DNA of 64,000 nucleotides from Dokdonella sp. (GCF_017744955.1 NZ_JAGIAG010000001.1:558001-622000); one strand, 5' to 3'. Positions 26,426-36,519 are shown, counted from the first letter of the stretch. Notes: generated by a model not told the origin, from the sequence alone. Made by a program: numbers and translations.

Positions 26426-27087
26426 GCCGAAGGTCCCTGCCATTCCGGCGCGTCCGGCCGGACCCGCTTGATTACCACGACATGCCGTTCCGCGTCCAAA
26501 CCCGGCACCGCCAGCGCGTCGACCGATTCGACGCGGAAGCCGGCCGGCACGGCGGCGAGTTCTTCTTCCGGAAAACGCCCCTTCAGCGCCAGCCAGAGGC
26601 CGTTCGGCGCGAGAAGGCGCCCACCCCAGCCCAGCATCTCGGCCAGGCTGGCGAATGCGCGGGCGGTGACGCAGTCGTAGGTGCCTTCGACGGCCTCGAC
26701 GCGGCTTTCCAGCACGCGCACGTTGTCGAGCTTGAGTTCGCGCACGGCCGCGCGCAGGAAGCGCGTCTTCTTGCCGTTGGAATCGACCAGGGTCACCGAG
26801 CGCTCGGGCGCCGCGATGGCGAAAGGAATGCCAGGCAGGCCGCCGCCGCTGCCGAGGTCGGCCAGCGTCGCGCCTTGGACGTAGGGCAGGGCGGCGAGCG
26901 AGTCGAGCAGGTGGCGCGTGACCATCTCGTCGACGTCGCGCACCGCGCTGAGGTTGTAGGTGGCGTTCCAGCGCGCCAAAAGCTCGACATACGCCAGCAG
27001 CCGCTCGATGGCGGCGGCGGGGAGGTCGAGCTGGAGAGCTGCGAGGCCGGCGACGAGGCGCTGCCGCAGCCGATCGCGATCCGACAT
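26422..27087 (-). CDS. rsmG: 16S rRNA (guanine527-N7)-methyltransferase
   Basis: 221 residues. RsmG/GidB methylates G527 in 16S rRNA using AdoMet. It shows [30 protein letters not shown], then [18 protein letters not shown] (motif I) and [33 protein letters not shown], characteristic of the family. It is translationally coupled to parA by a 4-base overlap. The usual upstream partner mnmG is absent; a short SPFH gene precedes it instead. Confidence 0.96.
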   Translation of the reverse strand: MSDRDRLRQRLVAGLAALQLDLPAAAIERLLAYVELLARWNATYNLSAVRDVDEMVTRHLLDSLAALPYVQGATLADLGSGGGLPGIPFAIAAPERSVTLVDSNGKKTRFLRAAVRELKLDNVRVLESRVEAVEGTYDCVTARAFASLAEMLGWGGRLLAPNGLWLALKGRFPEEELAAVPAGFRVESVDALAVPGLDAERHVVVIKRVRPDAPEWQGPSA

Positions 27088-27169
27088 GCGGCTTGGGTTC
27101 GGCGGGGCGGGCGCGAAGTATCGGTGCGGACGCGGCGGAAATCCATCCGCGTCCGCGAAAAGAAACGCG

Positions 27170-27628
27170 TCAGGCCAGCGCGGCGAGGTCGACGCGGGCG
27201 ATCAGCAGGCCGCTGTCGCGCAATTCGGCGTTCAGCGACTGCTTCAGCCAGGCGCGGCGCGCGTCGGCCGTTTCGGGCAATCCCGGAGCCGCCAGCCAGC
27301 GGTGCATCGCGTTATGCAGCAGGGTTTCGACTTCCTCGATGACGAGGTCGGCGCGGCTCGGGTCGAGCACCTGGAAGTAGACCACGCCGCGGTAGCGCTG
27401 GCCGGCGAGGGCGAGATCCTCGACCGGCACGGCTGCGCCGGCCAGGCTGATCTTGTGCGCGACGCGCTCGACCAGCGGCACCACCAGGTGCGTGCCGGAG
27501 CCGACGATGCGCACGTGGCCGCCCATGCGGCGGAAGGTGTAGACGTGCCCTTCCGGAATGCGGCGGATGGAGGCGACGACCAGCAGAGCCAGGGCGCCGA
27601 GTGCAGCAAGAATGATCGGGGACAACAT
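27170..27628 (-). CDS. Short SPFH/band-7-like membrane protein
   Basis: 152 residues with one N-terminal TM helix (MLSPIILAALGALALLVVASI) and a band-7-like domain: RIPEGHVYTFRRMGGHVRIVGSGTHLVVPLVERVAHKISLAGAAVPVEDL and YFQVLDPSRADLVIEEVETLLHNAMHRWL. It stops after the SPFH core, without the coiled-coil tail of stomatins or flotillins, which are usually 250-300 residues. The function is unknown; it may form membrane-associated oligomers. It lies 82 bases upstream of rsmG on the same strand and diverges from the 27878 gene. Confidence 0.75.
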   Translation of the reverse strand: MLSPIILAALGALALLVVASIRRIPEGHVYTFRRMGGHVRIVGSGTHLVVPLVERVAHKISLAGAAVPVEDLALAGQRYRGVVYFQVLDPSRADLVIEEVETLLHNAMHRWLAAPGLPETADARRAWLKQSLNAELRDSGLLIARVDLAALA

Positions 27629-27697
27629 TTTCTTTTTCTCTACTGCTGGTTGCGAAACGTACTTCGCGTTTCGTCGAGATTCACGGGGCGGCTGAAC

Positions 27698-27716
27698 TAA
27701 CAGTTAATTAACAGTT
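27698..27716. promoter_or_regulatory. Candidate operator: TAACAGTT direct repeat around GTTAATTAAC
   Basis: Two TAACAGTT copies (27698-27705 and 27709-27716) with an 11-base period overlap a perfect 10-bp palindrome GTTAATTAAC (27703-27712). It lies in the 249-base divergent gap between the SPFH gene and the HExxH protein gene, in an AT-rich patch of a GC-rich genome. This suggests a regulator site or promoter; no binding protein can be named. Confidence 0.4.
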
Positions 27717-27877
27717 TGCCGCGCGGACTCATAACTAAAGCTGAATGAATCCGGCCTCCGGCGCGAAACGCTCGCGCGTTCCGCATGAGGGTTACGCCGT
27801 CCCGCGTCGCGGAATGACACTCGAAATGATTCCCGGCGCCGCCGTTTTGCGCCTGTATCCATCGTGACCTCCCACCG

Positions 27878-28858
27878 ATGGATACGGCCGTGATTCCGAA
27901 ACCCGCAAATGCCCGCGCACCGCGCCCGGGCTGCCAGCGCTGGCTCGCGCTGGGTGCTTTCCTCGCCTCCTCGGCGTCCGCCCAGGTGGCGACCCAGGTG
28001 ACATTCGACGCCTCGGCGAACGTGCTCGACCCAGCCGAGCGCGACGAGATCGTCTCGCACACCGCCGAGGCCATGCGCCGCTGGTCGCGCCTGCTCGCGA
28101 TCGACGGGCCGCGCTCGATCGAGGTCCGGGTGAGCATCACCGACCAGGCCACGGCCAGTGCCGCCAGCGCGGTCGGCATCCCGGTCGGCGAGGCCGAAGG
28201 CCGCCAGTTGCTCGAACAAAGCGTCGCCTACGAACTGCGCACCGGCGTCGACCCGAATGGCGCCGATCCGGACATGTACTTGCAGATCGGCCTGGACTAT
28301 CTGCGCAACACCCTGTGGTTCGATCCCGATCCCGGTGCGCGCAGCGCCCCGGTACCGTCCAACCGCACCGACGCGATGAGCACGTTCCTGCACGAAGTCG
28401 GCCACGCCGTCGCCTACAACGGCTGGTCGGATGCGACGACCGGCATTCCGCCGGCGACGCTCTGGTCGACTTTCGACCGCTGGATGATTCCCGGATCGCC
28501 GACGCTGTTCAGTGGCGCGAACGCCGTCGCGGCCTGGGGCGTCGCGCCGGACCTGACGACCGGCAACAACAAGCACTGGGGCAATGGCACGGCGATCGCC
28601 GCGCCGCGGGTCGAGTGGCAACCTGCACGCCCGGTCGAGTGGCGCAACGGCCTCGCGGTGCCGCCGCTGGCGCCGGCGCCGCCGTCGATGTCGCCGGCGG
28701 TCGCCGGCATCGCCGCGCAGGACTCGCTCATCCTGCAGCTGATGAACGGCGTCGTCTTCTACAGCGGCCACCGCTACGACATCTCGCCGCTCGACGTCGC
28801 CGTCCTGCGCGACGTCGGATTGCCGCTCGACGCGCTGTTCGCGAACGGCTTCGACTGA
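27878..28858 (+). CDS. Secreted HExxH (putative metallopeptidase-like) protein with FANGFD tail
   Basis: 326 residues. A signal sequence with an extended N-region runs to about residue 36 (RWLALGAFLASSASAQ). The zinc-binding pattern HEVGH is at about 172-176 (STFLHEVGHAVAYNGW). The metzincin third His (HExxHxxGxxH) is not present, so a third ligand is not identified and peptidase activity is unproven. The C-terminus is LDALFANGFD, the tail shared with three other secreted proteins here. No ribosome site is evident. The gene stands alone between divergent and unrelated genes; substrate unknown. Confidence 0.75.
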   Translation: MDTAVIPKPANARAPRPGCQRWLALGAFLASSASAQVATQVTFDASANVLDPAERDEIVSHTAEAMRRWSRLLAIDGPRSIEVRVSITDQATASAASAVGIPVGEAEGRQLLEQSVAYELRTGVDPNGADPDMYLQIGLDYLRNTLWFDPDPGARSAPVPSNRTDAMSTFLHEVGHAVAYNGWSDATTGIPPATLWSTFDRWMIPGSPTLFSGANAVAAWGVAPDLTTGNNKHWGNGTAIAAPRVEWQPARPVEWRNGLAVPPLAPAPPSMSPAVAGIAAQDSLILQLMNGVVFYSGHRYDISPLDVAVLRDVGLPLDALFANGFD

Positions 28859-29938
<1,080 letters not shown>

Positions 29939-30067
29939 GATGAAACGGCGAGTCCATCGCTGGTCCGATGTCCCGGCGAACGCCGGGAGCCGATGCTTCG
30001 CCAGCCGCACCAGCGCTCGCGTACGGGCCGGAGCTTGCGCGATGGCCGCCTCGATACCGGCGCAGCC

Positions 30068-30886
30068 GTGACCTCGATCGGCCGCTACGCCGTCTTCGGC
30101 CAGCCGATCGCGCATTCGCTGTCGCCGCGCATCCATGCCGCCTTCGGTGCGCAGCTCGGCATCGCGCTCGACTACCGTGCGATCGAGGCCGGTCGTGACG
30201 GATTCGCCGCACGCGTCGCCGCGTTCGCGCGCGACGGCGGTCGCGGCGCGAACGTCACGTTGCCGCTGAAGCAGGACGCGCTCGTGCTGTGCGCCGACCT
30301 GAGCGAGCGGGCGCGTCGTGCCGGCAGCGTCAATACGCTGATCCGCGTCGGCGACGGCTGGCACGGCGACAGCACCGACGGCGCCGGACTGCTGCGCGAC
30401 TTGCGCGAACGCCACGGATTCGACTCGTGCGGTCGCCGCGTGCTGCTGCTCGGCGCCGGCGGCGCCGCGCGCGCCGCCGCGTTCGCGTTCGCCGACGCCG
30501 GCGCGAGCGAACTGGCGATCGCCAATCGCACGTTCGACCGCGCCGCCGAGCTCGCGCAGGCGATCGGCGACGCCGCGCGTGCCGTGGCGTTGGATGAGCT
30601 GGAAGCGCTCGGCCGTTTCGATCTCGTCGTCAACGCGACCGCCGCCGGCCACGCCGGCACGTCGGCGGCGCTGCCGCGTTCGCTGCTCGACGCGGATGCG
30701 TTGTGCTACGACCTGTCCTACGGCAAGGCCGCGCAGGCCTTCCTCGATGCGGCGCGCCGAGCCGGCGCGAGCCGCGCCAGCGACGGCCTCGGCATGCTGG
30801 TCGAGCAGGCGGCCGAATCCTTCGCCGTCTGGCACGGCACGCGTCCGGAGACGGCGGCCGTGTACGCCGCGCTGCGCGAAGGCTGA
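30068..30886 (+). CDS. aroE: Shikimate dehydrogenase (NADP+)
   Basis: AroE reduces 3-dehydroshikimate to shikimate in aromatic amino acid synthesis. The N-terminal substrate domain has YAVFGQPIAHSLSPRIHAAFG and GANVTLPLKQDAL (catalytic Lys); the NADP domain has RVLLLGAGGAARAAAFAF and LAIANRTFDRAAEL; the end has GLGMLVEQAAESFAVWHG. The GTG at 30068 gives 272 residues, equal to E. coli AroE. An ATG at 29993 would add 25 residues of noncoding appearance and is less likely. It is followed after 3 bases by the YkgJ-like gene. Confidence 0.93.
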   Translation: MTSIGRYAVFGQPIAHSLSPRIHAAFGAQLGIALDYRAIEAGRDGFAARVAAFARDGGRGANVTLPLKQDALVLCADLSERARRAGSVNTLIRVGDGWHGDSTDGAGLLRDLRERHGFDSCGRRVLLLGAGGAARAAAFAFADAGASELAIANRTFDRAAELAQAIGDAARAVALDELEALGRFDLVVNATAAGHAGTSAALPRSLLDADALCYDLSYGKAAQAFLDAARRAGASRASDGLGMLVEQAAESFAVWHGTRPETAAVYAALREG

Positions 30887-30889
30887 CGC

Positions 30890-31147
30890 ATGGACTGCCG
30901 CCCGCACTGCGGCGCCTGCTGCATCGCGCCGTCGATTTCCTCGCCGATTCCCGGCATGCCGAACGGCAAGCCGGCCGGCGTGCGCTGCGCACAGCTGACC
31001 GACGACAATGCCTGCGCGATCTTCGGTCGACCCGAGCGACCGGCGGTGTGCCGCAACCTGCGGCCGTCGCCGACGATGTGCGGCGCCGACCGCGCACAAG
31101 CGCTGGCGACGTTGAACGCGCTCGAGCAGGCCACCCGGCCCACCTGA
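30890..31147 (+). CDS. YkgJ-family cysteine-cluster protein
   Basis: 85 residues with eight cysteines in the pattern CRPHCGACC ... RCAQL...ACAIFGRPERPAVCRNLRPSPTMCG, the zinc/iron-chelating cluster of the YkgJ/UPF0153 family. Role unknown. It starts 3 bases after the aroE stop and is followed by tpm after 14 bases, so it sits inside an aroE-ykgJ-tpm transcript. Confidence 0.85.
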   Translation: MDCRPHCGACCIAPSISSPIPGMPNGKPAGVRCAQLTDDNACAIFGRPERPAVCRNLRPSPTMCGADRAQALATLNALEQATRPT

Positions 31148-31161
31148 TTCAGGAGATGACG

Positions 31162-31827
31162 ATGGAAGCGGAGTTCTGGCTGCAACGCTGGCGCGAGAAC
31201 CAGATCGGTTTCCACCAGACGCGCACGACGCCGTCGCTGGAACGCTACTGGAGCACGCTCGAGCTGCCGCGCGGCAGCCGTGTATTCGTGCCGCTGGCCG
31301 GCAAGTCGCTGGACCTGCTTTGGCTCGCCGCGCGAGGGCATCGCGTGCTCGGCATCGAACTCTCGGCGCTGGCGGTCGAGCAGTTCTTCGCCGAGAACGA
31401 GCTGACGCCGGCGATCCACCACTCGCGCTACGGCCGGCACCACCTCGCAGGTCCGATCGAGCTGATCCAGGGCGACGCGTTCGCGCTCGACGAAGCGGCG
31501 CTGGCCGACTGCACCGGCGTGTACGACCGCGCCGCGCTGATCGCGCTGCCGCCGGCGACGCGCGCCCGCTACGTCGGCGAGCTCTACGCGCGCCTGCCGC
31601 CGGGCTGCCGCGGACTGCTGATCACGCTGGAATATCCGCAGCCGCAGAAGAAGGGGCCGCCGTTCTCGGTCGAGGAAGACGAGGTGCGCGCGCTGTACGA
31701 GCCGCGCTGGAACGTCGAGCGCTTGGAACGCCGCGACGTATTGGCCGAGGAGCCGCGCTTCGTCGCGGAAGGCCTCAGCGCGCTGACCAGCGCGGTGTAT
31801 CGCCTGCGGGGCAGGTCTTCCGGCTAG
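31162..31827 (+). CDS. tpm: Thiopurine S-methyltransferase
   Basis: 221 residues beginning MEAEFWLQRWRENQIGFHQ, nearly the E. coli Tpm start. It also has RVFVPLAGKSLDLLWLAARGHRVLGIELS (AdoMet site) and VYDRAALIALPPATRARYV. The bacterial enzyme methylates thiopurines and is linked to tellurite or selenium methylation. AGGAG at 31151-31155 touches an ATG at 31156 but is ideally spaced for the ATG at 31162, which is chosen. Its stop codon overlaps that of the convergent carbonic anhydrase gene by CTAG. Confidence 0.93.
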   Translation: MEAEFWLQRWRENQIGFHQTRTTPSLERYWSTLELPRGSRVFVPLAGKSLDLLWLAARGHRVLGIELSALAVEQFFAENELTPAIHHSRYGRHHLAGPIELIQGDAFALDEAALADCTGVYDRAALIALPPATRARYVGELYARLPPGCRGLLITLEYPQPQKKGPPFSVEEDEVRALYEPRWNVERLERRDVLAEEPRFVAEGLSALTSAVYRLRGRSSG

Positions 31828-32360
31828 GCGGACTGCGCCAGGTACCGGTTCTTCAGCTTCACGTACTGCCGCGCGGAGTAGTACAGCTTGTCGATCTCTT
31901 CCGTCGACAGCTGGCGCACGCAACGCGCCGGATTGCCGATCCACAGCTCGCCTTCGCCGACGATCTTGCCGGGCGGCACCAGCGCGCCGGCGCCGATCAT
32001 CGCGTGGCGCTGCACGACGGCGCCGTCGAGCACGGTGGCGTGCATGCCGATCAGGCAGGCGTCGCCGACCGTGCAGGCGTGCAGGATCGCGCCGTGGCCG
32101 ATGGTGACGTCGGCGCCGACGAGCAGCGGGAAGCCGCCCGGCGTGTACGGTCCGTCGTGGGTGACGTGCAGCACGGCACCGTCCTGCACGTTGGTGCGCG
32201 CGCCGATGCGGATGCGGTGCACGTCGCCGCGCGCCACCGCGCAGGGCCAGAACGAGGCGTCCTCGCCGATCTCGACGTCGCCGATCACGACCGCGCTCGG
32301 ATCGACGTAGGCGTTCGCGCCGATGCGCGGAAGAAGATGGTCGTACGGTCGGATGTTCAT
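31824..32360 (-). CDS. Gamma-class carbonic anhydrase-like hexapeptide-repeat protein
   Basis: 178 residues of left-handed beta-helix hexapeptide repeats (YVDPSAVVIGDVEIGEDASFWPCAVARGDVHRIRIG...). The metal-binding His pattern RGDVH, VTHDG, GHGAILH is intact, as in YrdA/PaaY/CcmM homologs. It may hydrate CO2 or act as a related zinc hydrolase or acyltransferase. The ATG at 32358-32360 (MNIRPYDHLLPRIG) fits the family. It converges with tpm with a 4-base overlap of stops. Confidence 0.9.
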   Translation of the reverse strand: MNIRPYDHLLPRIGANAYVDPSAVVIGDVEIGEDASFWPCAVARGDVHRIRIGARTNVQDGAVLHVTHDGPYTPGGFPLLVGADVTIGHGAILHACTVGDACLIGMHATVLDGAVVQRHAMIGAGALVPPGKIVGEGELWIGNPARCVRQLSTEEIDKLYYSARQYVKLKNRYLAQSA

Positions 32361-32405
32361 CGACGAGGGGGCGGAGTCGGCGCCCAAGCGTAGCAGGCGT
32401 GACGC

Positions 32406-33206
32406 TCAGGGATCCGACGACGCGAGTTCGCGACACAGCGCCGCGGTCGCCTCGTCTTCGGCGAAGCAGCTCTCGATGCGCATTTCGTCCAGCGTGACGT
32501 CGCGTGGCGTGGCGAAGGTGGTGATGGTGGAGAAGAAGCGCAGCTCGCGGCCGTGCTTGCGGAACACCACGCCGAGCAGCGGCGCCGGCGCGGTGTCGAG
32601 GTCGCGATGGCGCCAGTGCGCCGGCACGTCCGGATAGGCGAGCACTTCCTCCAGCAGGGCGCGTGCGGCGGCGTCGGCCGGTGCGGCGCGCACGGTGGCG
32701 TGCAGATGGCGCATCAGCGAGCCGGCGACCTCGTTCCAGTTCGCCACCGCACCGCGCAAGTCGGCCGGATCGAAGAAATGCCGCAGCATGTTCCGATGCG
32801 GACTGTCGCGGCCGTCGAGCAGGAAGCGGTTGACGCGCAGCGCGGCGCGGTTGGCGCCGAGGATGTTCCAGCGCCGGTCGATCAGGAACGCCGGGTACGG
32901 TTCCTGCTGCGCGAGCAGCAGGTCGATCGCGCGGCGGATCTGCGCCAGCGCCGGCTGGTCGAGCGAACGTTCGGCGTACTGCGGCGCATAGCCGGCCGCG
33001 ACCAGCAGCTCGTTGCGCTCGCGCAGCGGCAGTTCGAGCGCGTCGGCGAGACGCGCGACCGCTTCGCGGCTCGGCTGCGACTTGCCGGTCTCGACGTAGC
33101 TCAGGTGCCGGCTCGACAGACCGGCTTCGAGCGCGAGATCGAGCTGGCTGAGGCGCCGCGCCGCGCGCCATTCGCGCAGCAATACGCCGATCTGGGGCAT
33201 GGACAT
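32406..33206 (-). CDS. XRE-family regulator with MmyB-like ligand-binding domain
   Basis: 266 residues. The N-terminal helix-turn-helix is at about 8-60 (IGVLLREWRAARRLSQLDLALEAGLSSRHLSYVETGKSQPSREAV). The C-terminal domain (about 90-260; EPYPAFLIDRRWNILGANRAALRVNRFLL ... LRFFSTITTFATPRDVTLDEMRIESCFAEDEAT) is the MmyB-like ligand-binding domain, a PAS-like fold reported to bind fatty acids. It probably controls the neighbouring divergent hydrolase gene or itself. Two close in-frame ATGs (33206, 33200) are equally plausible starts. Confidence 0.88.
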   Translation of the reverse strand: MSMPQIGVLLREWRAARRLSQLDLALEAGLSSRHLSYVETGKSQPSREAVARLADALELPLRERNELLVAAGYAPQYAERSLDQPALAQIRRAIDLLLAQQEPYPAFLIDRRWNILGANRAALRVNRFLLDGRDSPHRNMLRHFFDPADLRGAVANWNEVAGSLMRHLHATVRAAPADAAARALLEEVLAYPDVPAHWRHRDLDTAPAPLLGVVFRKHGRELRFFSTITTFATPRDVTLDEMRIESCFAEDEATAALCRELASSDP

Positions 33207-33396
33207 CGAGGGCGGCGCCGGAAGGAAAACGCGTCGAGCATAGCCGTCCGTTCCCGCCGCAGCCATGCGCGCCTGCCACGGCAGCGGACGCCAGGCGATG
33301 ACCTCGGAGGTCATGGCGCGATGACCCGCCGCGTCATTGCCGGTCGATGCGGCGGGGCGGAGCATCGCCGCACCTTTCCCGCATCAGGATTCGTCC

Positions 33397-34368
33397 ATGC
33401 ATCGTCGACGTTTTCTCGCTCTGGCTGCCGCCGGCGTCGCGGCCGGCGCCGCCGCTTCGTTCGGTTCGCAGGCGGCGACGGCCGCGGAGGCACCGCTCGA
33501 CGCGGCGGCGTTCGCCGCCGCGCGCCGCTTCGTGCGCACCGCGTTCGGCCACATCGCCTACGTCGAGCGCGGCGAGGGTGCTGCTGCGCTGTTCCTGCAC
33601 GGCTTCCCGTTGAACGGCTTCCAGTGGCGCGGCGCGTTGCCGCGGCTCGCCCGCCATCGCCGTTGCATCGCGCCGGATTTCCTGTCGCTCGGGCATACCG
33701 AGGCGGCTGCGGGCCAGGACGTCGGTCCGCAGGCCCAGGCGGCGATGCTGATCGCGCTGCTCGACGCCTTGAAGATCGGCGCGGTCGACCTGGTCGCCAA
33801 CGACAGCGGCAGCCAGGTGGCGCAGCTGCTGGTCGCGCGTCATCCCGAGCGCGTGCGCACGCTGCTGCTGACCAACGGCGACACCGAGATCGACAGTCCG
33901 CCGGCCGCGCTGGCGCCGGTGATCGAGCTGTCCAAGGCCGGGCGCTACTGCGACGAATGGCTGGCGCCGTGGCGGGCCGACACGGCGCTCGCGCGTTCGC
34001 CGCACGGCATCGGCGGCATGTGCTATGCCGATCCGGCGCATCCGACCGACGAGGCGATCGAAACCTACTTCGCGCCGATCCTGGCCACGCCGCAGCGCAA
34101 GGCGCTGATGCACGCCTATGCGATCGCGCTCGAGCACAACCCGTTGCTCGGCATCCAGTCGGCATTGAAGCGCAGCACGATTCCGACGCGGATCGTCTGG
34201 GGCACCGCCGACACGATCTTCTCGGCCGATAGTCCGGACTACCTCGCCCGAAGCTTCGGCGCCTCGCGCGGCGTGCGGCGGCTCCAGGGCGCCCGGCTGT
34301 TCTGGCCGGAAGAGCGCCCCGACGTGATCGTCGAGGAAGCGCGCCGGCTCTGGGGCGTCGCCGCCTGA
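33397..34368 (+). CDS. Tat-exported alpha/beta hydrolase, Asp-nucleophile type, catalytic His not conserved
   Basis: 323 residues with a twin-arginine signal (MHRRRFLALAAAGVAAGAAA). The alpha/beta fold motifs are LFLHGFPLNGFQWRGALP and DLVANDSGSQVAQLL, where the nucleophile elbow holds Asp (about 136) as in haloalkane dehalogenases and epoxide hydrolases. A second Asp lies in IVWGTADTIF (about 272). The C-terminal catalytic His expected before EERP is not found: the text reads GARLFWPEERPDV. Either the enzyme has lost hydrolysis and is stuck at the ester stage, or His lies elsewhere. It is divergent from the XRE/MmyB regulator. Confidence 0.82.
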   Translation: MHRRRFLALAAAGVAAGAAASFGSQAATAAEAPLDAAAFAAARRFVRTAFGHIAYVERGEGAAALFLHGFPLNGFQWRGALPRLARHRRCIAPDFLSLGHTEAAAGQDVGPQAQAAMLIALLDALKIGAVDLVANDSGSQVAQLLVARHPERVRTLLLTNGDTEIDSPPAALAPVIELSKAGRYCDEWLAPWRADTALARSPHGIGGMCYADPAHPTDEAIETYFAPILATPQRKALMHAYAIALEHNPLLGIQSALKRSTIPTRIVWGTADTIFSADSPDYLARSFGASRGVRRLQGARLFWPEERPDVIVEEARRLWGVAA

Positions 34369-34447
34369 GCGGTCGAACGCGGCGGCGCGCTTGATTTCGC
34401 CGCCGCCGTGCGCCACGTTGGCGGTTCGTTCCGCACGCCTTCTTCTC

Positions 34448-36508
34448 ATGGATCACGCCAACCCCCTGCTCGCGGCGCACGGCCTGCCGCGCTTTTCCGC
34501 CATCCGCCCCGAACACGTCGAGCCCGCGATCGACGCGCTGCTCGCCGACTACCGCACGCGCATCGACGCGTTGCTCGCCTCCGACGCGCCGCGCGACTTC
34601 GCCGGCGTCGTGCTGCTCGGCGAGGAGCTCGAGGACCGCCTCAACCGCGCCTGGGCGCCGGTATCTCATCTGCACGGCGTCGCCGACAGCGAGGCGCTGC
34701 GCAAGGCCTATGCGGCGGCGCAGGAGAAGATCGTCGAGCACGCCAGCGAACTCGGCCAGAACCGCGCGCTGTATGCGGCGGTGAAGGCGGTCGACGACGC
34801 GCCGGCGACGAAGGGCCTGCCGCGCGCCGCGCGCACCCTGGTCGAGCACGAACTGCGCGACTTCAAGCTCGCCGGCGTCGCGCTGGAAGAGCCGGCGCGC
34901 TCGCGCTTCCGCGAGATCGAGAACGAGCTGGCCAGGCTCGCCACCGAGTTCGAGGAGGCCGTGCTCGATGCGACCGACGCCTGGAGCGAGACGCTGAGCG
35001 ACGAGGCGCAGCTGGCCGGCATCCCCGCCTCCGGCCGCGCCGTGCTGCGCGCTTACGCGGAGGAGAAGCAACAGGACGGCTGGCGGGTCACGCTGAAGCA
35101 GCCGAGCGTGCAGGCGGTGCTGACCTACGCCGACGACCGCGCCCTGCGCGAGCGCGTCTACACGGCCTACCAGACGCGCGCGTCGGACCAGGGGCCGACC
35201 GCCGGCACGTTCGACAACTCCGCGCGCATCGAGAAGATCCTCGCCCTGCGCCACGAGGCCGCGCAGCTGCTCGGCTTCCGCGACGCCTCCGAGGAATCGC
35301 TGACGACCAATATGGCGCCGTCGCCGGAAACCGTATTCGCGTTCCTGTACGACCTCGCCGCGCGCGCCAAGCCGGTCGCGATGCGCGAGCTGGCCGAGTT
35401 GCGCGCGTTCGCCGCGGACGAACTCGGCATCGCCGACCTGCAGCCGTGGGACGTCGGCTACGCCGCCGAGAAGCTGCGCGAGAAGAAGTACGCGCTGAAC
35501 GAGGAAGAGCTGAAGCCGTACTTCGCGCTCGACGCCGTCCTCGACGGCTTCTTCGAGATCGTGCGGCGCGTGTTCGGCGTTTCTCTGCGCGTGCGCGAGG
35601 ACGTCGACGTCTGGCATCCGGACGTGCGCTACTACGATCTGCTCGACGCGACCGGCCGTGTCTTCGCCGGCGCCTACGTGGACCTGTACGCGCGCAGCGG
35701 CAAGCGCGGCGGCGCGTGGATGGACGTATGCGTGAACCGCTTCGTGCGCGCCGACGACGGCGGCACGCAGCTGCCGGTCGCTTTCCTGACCTGCAACTTC
35801 GCGCCGCCGACCAGGGAAACGCCGTCGCTGCTGACCCACGACGACGTGCTGACCCTGTTCCACGAGTTCGGCCACGGCCTGCATCACCTGCTGACCGAGG
35901 TCGACTATCCCGGCGTTGCCGGCATCAGCGGCGTGGAATGGGATGCGGTCGAGCTGCCGAGCCAGTTCATGGAGAACTTCGGCTGGCAGCGCGAGGCGCT
36001 CGACCTGTTCGCGCGCCATTGGCAGACCGGCGAGAAACTGCCCGACGAGCTGTTCGCGCGCATGCAGGCGGCGCGGCACTTCCAGGCCGGCATGTTCCTC
36101 GTGCGCCAGCTCGAATTCGGCCTGTTCGACTTCCGCATCCACCGCGAATTCGATCCCGCGCGCGGCGCGCGCGCGCTGGAGATCCTGCGCGAGGTGCGCG
36201 AGGAAGTCGCCGTGATCCGGCCGCCGGAATGGCAGCGCTTCCCGCACGCGTTCACGCACATCTTCGCGGGTGGCTACGCGGCCGGCTACTACAGCTATCT
36301 GTGGGCGGAGGTGCTGTCGGCCGACGCGTTCGAGCGCTTCGAGCAGGCCGGCGTATTCGACCGCGCCACCGGTGAGGCGTATCGCAAGTCGATCCTCGCC
36401 GTCGGCGGCTCTCGACCGGCGCTGGAGAGCTTCGTCGAGTTCCGCGGGCGCGAGCCGAAGCCGGACGCGCTGCTGCGCAGCTACGGTCTGCTCGACGAGC
36501 GGAACTGA
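34448..36508 (+). CDS. prlC: Oligopeptidase A (M3 metallopeptidase)
   Basis: PrlC degrades short peptides, including cleaved signal peptides, in the cytoplasm. The 686-residue protein matches E. coli PrlC in length and shows the M3 signature [18 protein letters not shown] with HExxH, followed by the Glu ligand in [17 protein letters not shown]. It also has [30 protein letters not shown] 34448 ([16 protein letters not shown]) is chosen over an earlier in-frame start of noncoding composition. The rluE-like gene follows after 11 bases. Confidence 0.96.
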   Translation: MDHANPLLAAHGLPRFSAIRPEHVEPAIDALLADYRTRIDALLASDAPRDFAGVVLLGEELEDRLNRAWAPVSHLHGVADSEALRKAYAAAQEKIVEHASELGQNRALYAAVKAVDDAPATKGLPRAARTLVEHELRDFKLAGVALEEPARSRFREIENELARLATEFEEAVLDATDAWSETLSDEAQLAGIPASGRAVLRAYAEEKQQDGWRVTLKQPSVQAVLTYADDRALRERVYTAYQTRASDQGPTAGTFDNSARIEKILALRHEAAQLLGFRDASEESLTTNMAPSPETVFAFLYDLAARAKPVAMRELAELRAFAADELGIADLQPWDVGYAAEKLREKKYALNEEELKPYFALDAVLDGFFEIVRRVFGVSLRVREDVDVWHPDVRYYDLLDATGRVFAGAYVDLYARSGKRGGAWMDVCVNRFVRADDGGTQLPVAFLTCNFAPPTRETPSLLTHDDVLTLFHEFGHGLHHLLTEVDYPGVAGISGVEWDAVELPSQFMENFGWQREALDLFARHWQTGEKLPDELFARMQAARHFQAGMFLVRQLEFGLFDFRIHREFDPARGARALEILREVREEVAVIRPPEWQRFPHAFTHIFAGGYAAGYYSYLWAEVLSADAFERFEQAGVFDRATGEAYRKSILAVGGSRPALESFVEFRGREPKPDALLRSYGLLDERN

Positions 36509-36519
36509 TCCGGCGCGCC

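Noticed and set aside
24686..27087. parS centromere sites near parAB
   Set aside because: No TGTTTCACGTGAAACA or close variant was noticed when reading the window; a computed search with two mismatches would be needed to be sure.
27878..28858. Assignment as a metzincin protease
   Set aside because: HEVGH is present, but the HxxGxxH continuation is not, so only a general HExxH call is supported.
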